64,000 nucleotides of DNA from Micromonospora trifolii (GTDB lineage Bacteria > Actinomycetota > Actinomycetes > Mycobacteriales > Micromonosporaceae): the NCBI RefSeq assembly GCF_022229005.1, contig NZ_JAKKFD010000029.1:1-64000 (forward strand), given 5' to 3'. Below are positions 15,028-23,221 of the stretch, in pieces. The notes under the pieces were generated by a model, which worked only from the letters and a program-made list of their open reading frames with translations, was not told the DNA's origin and did no database searches. Position 1 is the stretch's first letter. Every line of letters starts with the position of its first letter. Made by a program: the position numbers and the translations under genes.

Positions 15028-17862
15028 CTACTCCGTGCTGGTCGCGGCCTTGCGCGGGGCGGCCTTCTTCGCCGGAGCCTTCTTCGCCGCCGTCGCCTTG
15101 GCCGTGGTGGTCTTCTTCGCGGCAGTGGACTTGCTGGCAGCGGCCGTCTTCTTGGTGGCCGTGGCCTTCTTCGCGGGCGCCTTCTTCGCCGCCGCCTTCT
15201 TCCGCGGCGCCGGACCCTTCGCCCGCTTCTCGGCCAACATCTCGGACGCTTCCTCGATGGTCAGCGCCTCCGGCGTCTGCCCGCGCCGCAGCGAGGCGTT
15301 GAACTCCCCGTCGGTCACGTACGGGCCGAACCGGCCGTCCTTGATCACCATCGGCTTCTCGGTCGCCGGGTCCACGCCCATCTCGCGCAACGGCGGTGCC
15401 GCGGCTCGCCGTCCACGGGCCTTCGGGGCGGCCAGCAGAGCGAGCGCCTCGTCCAGCGTGACGGTGAACATCTGGTCCTCGGACTCCAGCGAGCGGAACT
15501 CCTCACCCTGCTTGACGTACGGGCCGTAGCGACCGTTGTTCGCGAAGACCTCGACGCCGTCCGGCGCGACACCGATCAGCCGGGGGAGGCTGAGCAGCTT
15601 GAGCGCCTCCTCCAGGGTCAGCGAGTCCGGGGTCTGCGTACGCAGCAGCGACGACTTGCGCTCGCCGCTGGACACGTACGGCCCGAAGCGGCCGGACTTG
15701 AGCACGATCGGCTCGCCGGTGCCGGGGTCGTCGCCCAGCTTGCGCTCGCCGCTGCCGCCGAGGAACAGCTCGTGCACCTTCTCCGGGGTCAGCTCGTCCG
15801 GGGCCAGGCCCTCGGGGATCGGCGCCCGGTCACCCTGGGTGCCACCCTCCTCGCCCTCGCCCGAGGGCGGTGCCGGCTGCTCGCCGCCGGGCAGCTCCCG
15901 TTGCAGGTACGGCCCGTATCGGCCGACCCGCACGACGACCTCGCGGCCGTCGTCGTCGGTGAAGAGCGGGATGGAGTTGACGCTGCGGGCGTCGATGTCG
16001 CTGAGGTTCTCGGTGACCAGTTTCTTGAGCCCGCCGGAACGGGCGATGTCCTGGTCGCCGGCACCGTTGGAGCTGCCGAAGTAGAACGCCGTGAGGAAGT
16101 CGACCGCCGCGTGGTCACCGCCGGCGATCTCGTCCAGCTCGTTCTCCATGGTGGCCGTGAAGTCGTAGTCGATCAGGCGGGGGTAGTGCTGCTCCATCAG
16201 CCCGATCACCGCGAAGGCCAGGAACGTCGGGATCATCGCCTGCCCGCGCTTGGTGACGTACCCCCGGTCCTGGATCGTCTGCATGATCGACGCATAGGTG
16301 GACGGGCGGCCGATGCCCAGCTCTTCCAGGGCCTTGACCAGCGACGCTTCGGTGTAGCGCGACGGCGGCTGGGTGTGGTGGCCCTGCGCGGCCAGCTGGT
16401 CGGCGGTCAGCGGCTGGTCCTTGACCAGGGTGGGCAGCCGGCGCTCGGCGTCCTCGGCCTCGGCGTTCTCGTCGTCGCTGGACTCGACGTAGGCGCGCAG
16501 GAAGCCCGGGTCGGTGATGGTCTTGCCGGTAGCGCCGAAGTCGGCTTCCTCCTGCGAGGTGGAGACCGCCCGGATGCGCACCGACACGCTGGAGCCGACC
16601 GCGTCGGTCATCTGCGAGGCGATGGTGCGCCGCCAGATCAGCTCGTAGAGCTTGAACTCCTCGGCGGACAGCTCCTTGGCCACCTCGCCCGGGGTACGGA
16701 AGTTGTCCCCCGCCGGGCGGATCGCCTCGTGCGCCTCCTGCGCGTTCTTCACCTTGCCGGTGTAGCGGCGCGGCTCCGGCGGAACGCTGCGCTCGCCGTA
16801 CAGCTCGACGATCTGTCGGCGGGCCGCCGAGATGGCGGTCTCCGACAGGTTGACCGAGTCGGTACGCATATAGGTGATGTAGCCGTTCTCGTACAGGCGC
16901 TGCGCGGTGCGCATCGTCTGCTGCGAGGACAGGCGCAGCTTGCGGGCCGCCTCCTGCTGGAGGGTCGAGGTGATGAACGGCGCGTACGGGCGACGGCGGT
17001 AGGGCTTCTCCTCCACCCGGGTGACGGTGAACGGCCGCCCCTCCAGCCGGGCCGCGAGACCCCGGGCGCCACTCTCGTCGAGGTGCACGACACCAGCGCC
17101 GGCCCGGACACGACCGGTGGTCGGCTCGAAGTCCTTACCGGTGGCGATCCGATCGCCGTTCAGAGCGATCAGGGTGGCGTTGAACGCACGCGGGCCCTCA
17201 CCGGCGTTGGCCACCGCGAGGGTGGCCAGGATGTCCCAGTATTCGGCGGTGCGGAAGGCCATCCGCTGCCGCTCCCGCTCGACCACGATGCGGGTCGCCA
17301 CGGACTGCACCCGGCCTGCCGAGAGCCGCGGCATGACCTTCTTCCACAGCACCGGGGAGACCTCGTAGCCGTACAGGCGGTCGAGGATCCGGCGCGCCTC
17401 CTGGGCGTCGACCAGATCGCGGTCGATCTCCCGGGGGTTGGCCACCGCCGCCTGGATCGCCGGCTTGGTGATCTCGTGGAAGACCATCCGCTTGACCGGG
17501 ACCTTGGGCTTGAGCGTCTCGACCAGGTGCCAGGCGATCGCCTCGCCCTCGCGGTCCTCATCCGTCGCCAGGAAGATCTCGTCGACCTCCTTGGCCAGCT
17601 TCACCAGCTTGCTGATCTGCTGCTTACGGTCGGCGGAGACCACGTAGAGCGCCTGGAAGCCGTTGTCGACGTCCACCCCGAGCCGGGCCCAGGGCTCCTT
17701 CTTGTACTTGGCCGGCACGTCGGCGGCGTTGCGCGGCAGGTCGCGGACGTGACCGAAGCTGGCCTCCACGACGTACCCCGGGCCAAGGTAGCCCGAGATC
17801 GTCTTGGCCTTCGCCGGTGACTCGACGATGACCAGACGGGTGGTTCCAGCGTTGCTCGGCAC
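15028..17862 (-). CDS. topA: DNA topoisomerase I
   Basis: A type IA topoisomerase of 944 residues that relaxes negative supercoils by nicking and passing one strand. The Toprim domain starts LVIVESPAKAKTI and has DEDREGEAIAWH (101-112). The catalytic tyrosine is Tyr331 in GYITYMRTDS. Several RFGPYV/RYGPYV repeats (topoisomerase C-terminal repeats) follow, and the protein ends with a long Lys/Ala tail of AAKK units, as in actinobacterial TopA, which lacks zinc fingers. The tail aids DNA binding and processivity. GTG 17862 is chosen because GGGGAGAG lies just upstream. Confidence 0.97.
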   Translation of the reverse strand: MPSNAGTTRLVIVESPAKAKTISGYLGPGYVVEASFGHVRDLPRNAADVPAKYKKEPWARLGVDVDNGFQALYVVSADRKQQISKLVKLAKEVDEIFLATDEDREGEAIAWHLVETLKPKVPVKRMVFHEITKPAIQAAVANPREIDRDLVDAQEARRILDRLYGYEVSPVLWKKVMPRLSAGRVQSVATRIVVERERQRMAFRTAEYWDILATLAVANAGEGPRAFNATLIALNGDRIATGKDFEPTTGRVRAGAGVVHLDESGARGLAARLEGRPFTVTRVEEKPYRRRPYAPFITSTLQQEAARKLRLSSQQTMRTAQRLYENGYITYMRTDSVNLSETAISAARRQIVELYGERSVPPEPRRYTGKVKNAQEAHEAIRPAGDNFRTPGEVAKELSAEEFKLYELIWRRTIASQMTDAVGSSVSVRIRAVSTSQEEADFGATGKTITDPGFLRAYVESSDDENAEAEDAERRLPTLVKDQPLTADQLAAQGHHTQPPSRYTEASLVKALEELGIGRPSTYASIMQTIQDRGYVTKRGQAMIPTFLAFAVIGLMEQHYPRLIDYDFTATMENELDEIAGGDHAAVDFLTAFYFGSSNGAGDQDIARSGGLKKLVTENLSDIDARSVNSIPLFTDDDGREVVVRVGRYGPYLQRELPGGEQPAPPSGEGEEGGTQGDRAPIPEGLAPDELTPEKVHELFLGGSGERKLGDDPGTGEPIVLKSGRFGPYVSSGERKSSLLRTQTPDSLTLEEALKLLSLPRLIGVAPDGVEVFANNGRYGPYVKQGEEFRSLESEDQMFTVTLDEALALLAAPKARGRRAAAPPLREMGVDPATEKPMVIKDGRFGPYVTDGEFNASLRRGQTPEALTIEEASEMLAEKRAKGPAPRKKAAAKKAPAKKATATKKTAAASKSTAAKKTTTAKATAAKKAPAKKAAPRKAATSTE

Positions 17863-18210
17863 GTCTCTCCCCGACCTCACTCCTGCTCGTGGTCTGCCGG
17901 CGCCCGGACAGCGACCGCTTTCGACCCCGCCGTCGCACCGGCGGTCCGGATGTCCAACGTAACGCGCCGCCCGCGTTTCGGGTTTCGCGGGCCGCAAACC
18001 GCTTCAAGGCGGCGGTCGACGCCGCCCCGCCGCGCTCGGCACTGCCGGACGGCGCCACCGTACACCGTGTGTAGGGCTCGAAGCGGGTCACTGTGACGAT
18101 GGCGGGCCCACTAGCGAGGCGCGACCCGCCCGTTTTCCGCCTGGATCGACCCGCCGGCTGTCCGGCACCGGACAGCCGGCCGCCCCATCCCCGGGCCGTC
18201 GCCCAACCTC

Positions 18211-18285
18211 GTCGATCATGGACTTGTGGTGGGCGTTTTAAGCCCGGACAGGCAATACGTCCCCCACCACAACTCCATGATCGAC
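18211..18285. repeat. Long intergenic hairpin, GATCATG family
   Basis: Two 22-base arms (18211-18232, 18264-18285) starting GTCGATCATGGA and pairing with one mismatch. Total length is 75 bases, identical to the element at 37705 and with nearly the same arms but an unrelated loop. Confidence 0.85.
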
Positions 18286-18292
18286 CCGGTGA

Positions 18293-18314
18293 GGGTGGGG
18301 TGGGGTGGGGTGGG
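18293..18314 (+). repeat. GGGGT simple repeat, possible G-quadruplex
   Basis: Five runs of three or four G separated by single T bases end immediately before the stop codon (minus strand) at 18315. Confidence 0.7.
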
Positions 18315-19076
18315 TCAGGTTGGCCAGGCGTCGGTTGGGGCTGCGGTTGGCGGTCCGCCGACCAACTCGGCGAGCCGCGCCAACCGGCGGCGGCCGGTGA
18401 TCCGGAACGCCGGGCCGCCCTCACCCGGGCCGAGCAACGTCCCGGCCAGCCCCGCCGAGGCGAGCGCCACGCCGATCGACTCCCAACACTCCTGGTCGTC
18501 GGCGCCCAGCCGCAACAGGAAGCAGTCCGGAGGCTCCGGCGTCCCGGCGGCGGCGAGCCACAACCGCAACCGCCGGCCGGTCAGGTGGAAGGCGGCCGGC
18601 GGGCGTTTCGTCGTACCGTGCAGCCAGGCGGCAGCGAGCGGCTTCAAGACCCGCGTGTACGACGTACGAACGGCGTGTCGCGCGCCCTCGGTCGGCTCCC
18701 AGCTCGCCGCCAGTCCGCGCGACGCCAGTTCGGCGACGAGCACGTGCACCCGCCAGGCGGCGTCCACCTGCACCGAGAGCCGGGCGGTGCCGCCCATCCG
18801 GACCACCTCACCCGGCCCGGCGAGCAGCCCGGCCAGGTCGGCGACTGTCGGTTCGGCCGCGTCCGCGCCGAAGAAGACAAGTTGTCGGCCCGCGTCGTCA
18901 GTCTGGGTCGGGCCGTTCTGAACCGAGCCGTCCTGCGACGGGCGGTTCTGTGACGAGCGGTTCTGTGACGCGCCGCCGCGGCGTCGCCCGGGAGTGGGCG
19001 TGTCGGACTCGGGCGCGGGAAACAGCGCCGGGGCCGGCTCTGCCTTCCCGGTGTCACCGAGCCCGCTCAGCGACAC
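18315..19076 (-). CDS. Conserved actinobacterial hypothetical protein
   Basis: A soluble protein of 253 residues. The first 60 residues are low-complexity (Ser, Gln, Asn, Pro, Arg) and contain SQNRSSQNRPSQ-type repeats. The rest is an ordered domain with VRMGGTARLSVQVDAAWRVHVLVAELASRGL, PAAFHLTGRRLRLWLAAAG, DCFLLRLGADD and a final ITGRRRLARLAELVGGPP. The function is unknown. It starts at a GTG inside the end of the lipoprotein gene (10-base overlap). This two-gene unit lies between hppA and topA, a position I recall as conserved in actinomycetes. Confidence 0.75.
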   Translation of the reverse strand: MSLSGLGDTGKAEPAPALFPAPESDTPTPGRRRGGASQNRSSQNRPSQDGSVQNGPTQTDDAGRQLVFFGADAAEPTVADLAGLLAGPGEVVRMGGTARLSVQVDAAWRVHVLVAELASRGLAASWEPTEGARHAVRTSYTRVLKPLAAAWLHGTTKRPPAAFHLTGRRLRLWLAAAGTPEPPDCFLLRLGADDQECWESIGVALASAGLAGTLLGPGEGGPAFRITGRRRLARLAELVGGPPTAAPTDAWPT

Positions 19077-19606
19077 TCCGGCACCTCGTCGAATGCCTGT
19101 TTCAACTCCTCGGAGTTGAGCTTGCTGGTGTCCAGCGCGCTGGCGTCGTACTCCTTGTTGAGGGTCGCCACGGCGGCCCGCACGCCGTCGTAGAAGGCGG
19201 TCGGCTCGCCGGTGCCCAGGCCGTCGATGGTGTCCCGGGCGCGACCGTACGCGTCCCGCATCTTCCCGAGGGAGCTGCGGAAACCCACGGAGATGGCCTC
19301 GCCGTTGTCGGCCTCCGGGATGCCCGCCTTTTCCACCTTGCGGCGCGCGGCCTCACTGGCCTGCTCCGCCCCATCGAAGAGCCGCACCAGGTTCTCCTTG
19401 GCCTGCGCCGGCGTGGTCTGCGCGGTCATCTGCTCGTCAGTGCTGCTGGTCAGCTTGGTGATCTCGGAGCGCCACGGGGTGAGGGCGCCGCAGACCGAGG
19501 CCGCCCAGGCCCGTGGGCTGGGGCCTCCGCCGCAGCCGGCCAGGACGACGATCGTGGCCAGGACCACCGTGAACTTTCCGGCGGCAGACGCCCGGCACGT
19601 ACGCAT
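19067..19606 (-). CDS. Small lipoprotein of unknown function
   Basis: A protein of 179 residues from ATG 19606, chosen because it leaves a clean lipoprotein signal: MRTCR, a hydrophobic stretch VVLATIVVLAG and a lipobox ending at Cys25 (LAGC). An upstream start at 19642 adds 12 residues. The mature part is helical with two further Cys residues (one in SVCGALTPW, one at the C-terminus, ECR) that could form a disulfide outside the cell. Its role is unknown; it is coupled to the protein at 18315. Confidence 0.75.
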   Translation of the reverse strand: MRTCRASAAGKFTVVLATIVVLAGCGGGPSPRAWAASVCGALTPWRSEITKLTSSTDEQMTAQTTPAQAKENLVRLFDGAEQASEAARRKVEKAGIPEADNGEAISVGFRSSLGKMRDAYGRARDTIDGLGTGEPTAFYDGVRAAVATLNKEYDASALDTSKLNSEELKQAFDEVPECR

Positions 19607-19657
19607 GCGTTGCAGCGTACGGCCTTTGGCCAGGTGTGGCATCGGGCCGTTCCTGGA

Positions 19658-22018
19658 TCAGGCGTTGACCGTCTCCGGGCGGTGATCGGTGCTGCCCGCG
19701 CCGGTGTTGCCATCGGCGTCCGAGTCGGACATCGCGATGCCCTTGCGCTTGCTGAACACCACCGACGCCACGATGATCAGCGTCGCGACCAGCGCGATGC
19801 CGACCCGCAGGCCGACGTTGCGCTCGTCGCCGACGCTCCAGGCCACCACGGCGGGCGCGATCAGCAGCGAGACCAGGTTCATCACCTTGATCAGCGGGTT
19901 GATCGCCGGGCCGGCGGTGTCCTTGAACGGGTCGCCGACGGTGTCGCCGATGACAGTGGCGGCGTGCGACTCGGAGCCCTTGCCGCCGTACGCGCCATCC
20001 TCGACCAGCTTCTTGGCGTTGTCCCAGGCCCCACCGGAGTTGGACAGGAACACCGCCATCAGGGTGCCGGCACCGATCGCACCGGCCAGGTACGCCGCCA
20101 GCGCGCCGGGCCCGAGGCCGAAGCCGACAGCGATCGGCGCCAGGATGGCGAGCAGGCCGGGGGTCATCAGCTCGCGCTGCGCGTCCCGGGTGCAGATGTC
20201 GACGACCTTGCCGTACTCCGGGCGCTGGGTGCCGTCCATGATGCCGGGCAGCTCACGGAACTGCCGGCGGACCTCCATCACCACGGCACCGGCCGAGCGG
20301 GACACCGCGTTGATGGCCAGCCCGGAGAAGAGGAAGACGACCGCCGCGCCGATGATCAGGCCGACCAGGTTGCGCGGGTTCGCCACGTTCAACGCGTTGA
20401 GGATCTCGTTGCCGACGTCGCCCACGCCAGCGGTCGCGTACGCGCTGCTGAGCGTGTCGGTGTACGAGCCGAACAGCGCGGTCGCGGCGAGCACCGCAGT
20501 GGCGATCGCGATGCCCTTGGTGATCGCCTTGGTGGTGTTGCCGACCGCGTCCAGCTCGGTCAGCGTGCGAGCGCCGTGCTCGTCGATGTCGCCGGACATC
20601 TCGGCAATGCCCTGGGCGTTGTCGGAGATCGGCCCGAAGGTGTCCATCGCGACGATCACGCCGACGGTGGTGAGCAGGCCGGTGCCGGCCAGTGCCACAG
20701 CGAACAGTGACAGCGTGATGGAGCTGCCGCCGAGGAGGAAGGCGCCGAAGACACCGGCGCCGATCAGCAGCGCCGAGTAGACAGCCGACTCCAGACCGAT
20801 GCTGATGCCGGCCAGGATCACTGTCGCCGCACCGGTCTGCGAGCTCTTGCCGATGTCCTGCACCGGTCGCCGTTTGGTCTCGGTGAAGTAGCCGGTCAGC
20901 GCCTGGATCGCGGCGGCCAGCACGATGCCGATCACGACAGCGCCGATGGCCACCAGCCGCGGGTTGCCGGTGGCGTCGGTGAGGCCACTGTCGAACTCGC
21001 CGAAGGTCGCCGGCAGGTACGCGTAGGCGGCGATCGCCACCAGCACCGCGGAGAGCACCGCCGACAGGTAGAAGGCCCTGTTGATAGCGGTCAGGGCGTT
21101 ACGGTCGGACGCGCGCAGCCGGGTGATGAAGACGCCGACGATCGCGATCAGCACGCCGATGGTGGAGATGATCAGCGGGAAGACCAGCCCCTGCTCGCCG
21201 AACGCGGCGCGGCCGAGGATCAGCGCGGCGACAAGCGTCACGGCGTACGACTCGAACAGGTCGGCGGCCATGCCGGCGCAGTCACCGACGTTGTCGCCCA
21301 CGTTGTCGGCGATGGTGGCGGCGTTGCGCGGGTCATCCTCGGGGATGCCCTGCTCGACCTTGCCGACCAGGTCGGCGCCGACGTCGGCGGCCTTGGTGAA
21401 GATGCCGCCGCCGACCCGCATGAACATCGCGAGCAGCGCGGCGCCGAAGCCGAAGCCCTCCAGCACTGTGGGCGCGTCACCCCGGTAGACGAGGACGACC
21501 AGCGCCGCACCGAAGAGGCCGAGGCCGACGGTGAAGAAGCCGACGACGCCGCCGGTCTGGAAGGCGATCTTCATGGCCGCCTCGCGGCCGCCTACTCGCT
21601 CCCGTGCGGCTGCGGCCACGCGCAGGTTGGCGCGGGTGGCCAGCCACATGCCGGCACCGCCGATGAACGCGCTGAACAGGGCGCCCACCACGAAGAAGAG
21701 CGAGCGGCCGATCTTCACAGCCAGCTCACTGCCATCGGTGTCATGCACCGGAAGCAGGAAGAGCAGCACGACGGCGACGACGACGAAGATCGCCAGGGTG
21801 CGGAATTGACGGAGCAGGTAGGCCGAGGCGCCCTCCTGGACCGCCCCCGAGATCTCCTGCATTTTCTCGGTGCCCTTACCAGCGGCCAGCACCGTTTTTG
21901 TCAGGGCGGCAGCGAAACCGAGTGCCACCAGCGCGACAACCGCGGCGATGACGACGTAGGTGACATTGCTTCCGGTAAGGGAAAGCCCGCCGCCGTCGGC
22001 GGCCAAGGTCTCGGACAT
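19658..22018 (-). CDS. hppA: Membrane-bound proton-pumping pyrophosphatase (K+-independent)
   Basis: A 786-residue integral membrane protein with about 16 helices that couples pyrophosphate hydrolysis to proton export. The substrate site appears as DVGADLVGKVEQGIPEDDPRN near residue 212, then DNVGDNVGDCAGM, and a matching C-terminal acidic cluster GDTVGDPFKDTAGPA. The signature GNTTKAITKG places Lys497 where K+-dependent enzymes carry Ala, which by family knowledge marks the K+-independent class. ATG 22018 has a strong AGGAGG. The C-terminus has a short acidic, likely disordered tail. Confidence 0.96.
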   Translation of the reverse strand: MSETLAADGGGLSLTGSNVTYVVIAAVVALVALGFAAALTKTVLAAGKGTEKMQEISGAVQEGASAYLLRQFRTLAIFVVVAVVLLFLLPVHDTDGSELAVKIGRSLFFVVGALFSAFIGGAGMWLATRANLRVAAAARERVGGREAAMKIAFQTGGVVGFFTVGLGLFGAALVVLVYRGDAPTVLEGFGFGAALLAMFMRVGGGIFTKAADVGADLVGKVEQGIPEDDPRNAATIADNVGDNVGDCAGMAADLFESYAVTLVAALILGRAAFGEQGLVFPLIISTIGVLIAIVGVFITRLRASDRNALTAINRAFYLSAVLSAVLVAIAAYAYLPATFGEFDSGLTDATGNPRLVAIGAVVIGIVLAAAIQALTGYFTETKRRPVQDIGKSSQTGAATVILAGISIGLESAVYSALLIGAGVFGAFLLGGSSITLSLFAVALAGTGLLTTVGVIVAMDTFGPISDNAQGIAEMSGDIDEHGARTLTELDAVGNTTKAITKGIAIATAVLAATALFGSYTDTLSSAYATAGVGDVGNEILNALNVANPRNLVGLIIGAAVVFLFSGLAINAVSRSAGAVVMEVRRQFRELPGIMDGTQRPEYGKVVDICTRDAQRELMTPGLLAILAPIAVGFGLGPGALAAYLAGAIGAGTLMAVFLSNSGGAWDNAKKLVEDGAYGGKGSESHAATVIGDTVGDPFKDTAGPAINPLIKVMNLVSLLIAPAVVAWSVGDERNVGLRVGIALVATLIIVASVVFSKRKGIAMSDSDADGNTGAGSTDHRPETVNA

Positions 22019-22177
22019 CTGTGTCCTCCTGTTACCGAACAATCGCGCCGGTGAGTGGAGACGCACTGACCGACGCCTGGATGCGGACTCGCAAGCGCGC
22101 GCCAACCCACCAGCGGACCAGCGATGAACACCCATACCCGCTGGCTGCGGGATAGGTCACTTGCTGACAACCCGGGT

Positions 22178-22207
22178 ACTGTAGCCCTCCGCAGTGTTGG
22201 AGGTCAC
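22178..22207 (-). promoter_or_regulatory. Possible hppA promoter
   Basis: Minus strand GTGACC (22202-22207) and TACAGT (22178-22183) are separated by 18 bases. This is a weak match judged by eye. Confidence 0.3.
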
Positions 22208-22289
22208 ACCCAGGTGGCACCGTGTCGCGATGATCTTCGTCGCTGTGTTATGAAACGAAATCTGATATAGGGCCCGATCCATACGAAGA

Positions 22290-22319
22290 AGGCCGCATCC
22301 CCAGCAGGGGACGCGGCCT
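22290..22319 (-). terminator. Terminator of bldG-apgA
   Basis: 13-base arms AGGCCGCATCCCC and GGGGACGCGGCCT with a 4-base loop lie 17 bases past the apgA stop. The single mismatch becomes a G-U pair in minus-strand RNA. Confidence 0.8.
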
Positions 22320-22335
22320 ACGCAGCGGAACTGGG

Positions 22336-22770
22336 TCAGCGGCCGACCGGCCACACCATCCGTACCTCGGTGCCGATGCCCTCGTCGACCGGGCGTACCT
22401 GGAGGTCCTCGACGAAACCGGCGAGCAGCGCGAAGCCGACGCCGGTGGTCAGCGCCTCATCGGTCAGCGACTCGTTGGCCAGCTCGTCCGGCGGCAGCGC
22501 GGTCAGACCGATACCCGCCTCGATCGGCGCCCGGTCCACCACCCGCACGGCGTACGAGCCACCGTCGGACATCTCCACCAGCACCGGGTCGGCAAGGCCG
22601 TACTGCCGGTGCAGGGCCACCGCGCGCGTGCACGCCTCACCGATGGCCAGGCGCACCTCGTCCAGCAGGTCCTCCCGCACGCCGGCCCGTCGGGCGACGG
22701 CGACGCCGACCAGGCGGGCGGTGCGCACGTGCACCGGGGCGGGCGAGAACGAGAGCTTGACTGTCGCCAT
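22336..22770 (-). CDS. apgA: BldG-partner anti-sigma factor (HATPase_c_2)
   Basis: A protein of 144 residues related to RsbW/SpoIIAB-type anti-sigma kinases. It follows bldG with overlapping codons (TGATG), the order known in Streptomyces where the partner is called ApgA. The ATPase fold shows DEVRLAIGEACTRAVALH (N-box region, 38-54), VRVVDRAP and a late GVGFALLAGFVEDL glycine segment. The Asn that normally ends the N-box (E-x-x-x-N) is Arg49 here, so ATP-Mg binding and kinase activity may be weak. Partner switching with BldG is family knowledge; the target sigma factor is not visible. Confidence 0.85.
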   Translation of the reverse strand: MATVKLSFSPAPVHVRTARLVGVAVARRAGVREDLLDEVRLAIGEACTRAVALHRQYGLADPVLVEMSDGGSYAVRVVDRAPIEAGIGLTALPPDELANESLTDEALTTGVGFALLAGFVEDLQVRPVDEGIGTEVRMVWPVGR

Positions 22771-23126
22771 CACGCGCCGGCGCCCGCCGAGTCGGCGCTG
22801 ATCGCCGCGTCGACCGTCGGGTGCAGCGGAAACACCTGGTCCAGCGCGGTGATCCGGAAGATCTTGAGCAACGGCTCCTTGTCGCAGACCAGCGCGAACG
22901 AACCGCTCGCCGAGCGGAGCCGCTTGAGCGCGCCGACCAGCACGCCCAGCCCGGTGGAGTCGAGGAAATCCACCCGGCCGAGGTCGACCACCACGTGGCG
23001 GGCGCCACCGTCGATCAGTTCGAGGAGTCGTTCACGGAGCCGGGGCGCGGTGTAGACGTCCACCTCACCACCGACCTCGAGCACCGTGTGCTCGCCCACG
23101 GTGCGGGTCGCCAGTGACAGCTCCAT
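22770..23126 (-). CDS. bldG: Anti-anti-sigma factor BldG (STAS domain)
   Basis: A protein of 118 residues, a single STAS domain. Long stretches match my memory of Streptomyces BldG: LATRTVGEHTVLEVGGEVDVYTAP, VDFLDSTGLGVLVG and LKIFRITALDQVFPLHPTVD. Ser57 in DFLDSTGLG is the phosphorylation site. Unphosphorylated protein binds the anti-sigma factor and frees sigma; in Streptomyces it is needed for aerial growth and antibiotic production. Ribosome site GAGGAGG precedes ATG 23126. apgA follows directly, and the divergent helicase gene shares the 5' region. Confidence 0.93.
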   Translation of the reverse strand: MELSLATRTVGEHTVLEVGGEVDVYTAPRLRERLLELIDGGARHVVVDLGRVDFLDSTGLGVLVGALKRLRSASGSFALVCDKEPLLKIFRITALDQVFPLHPTVDAAISADSAGAGA

Positions 23127-23221
23127 CGGTCCTCCTCGCCAGAGCCGTAAACTCTCGTGGGCATCTAACCACTACCGCCGGGGCGGCCTGCGGACGCCAG
23201 CGGAGGCTTTCCCTTACCCCG

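Larger units (their letters stand above)
17863..18314. other. Region upstream of topA
   Basis: These 452 bases have no convincing gene. They contain the topA leader, a 75-base hairpin (18211-18285), and a G-run array directly after the stop of the gene at 18315. No clear topA promoter could be picked by eye. Confidence 0.6.
22019..22335. other. hppA upstream region
   Basis: This 317-base gap has no gene. It contains the terminator of apgA (22290-22319) and a possible hppA promoter (22178-22207), leaving a long leader of about 150 bases in which I saw no known riboswitch. Confidence 0.55.

Noticed and set aside
14962..17820. Open frame of about 950 codons antisense to topA
   Set aside because: It is a third-position G+C shadow with an Arg/Leu/Gly-rich product and no domain; topA on the other strand is unmistakable.
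22019..22335. Riboswitch in the hppA leader
   Set aside because: I could not match any known riboswitch core in the leader, only a terminator of the upstream gene.
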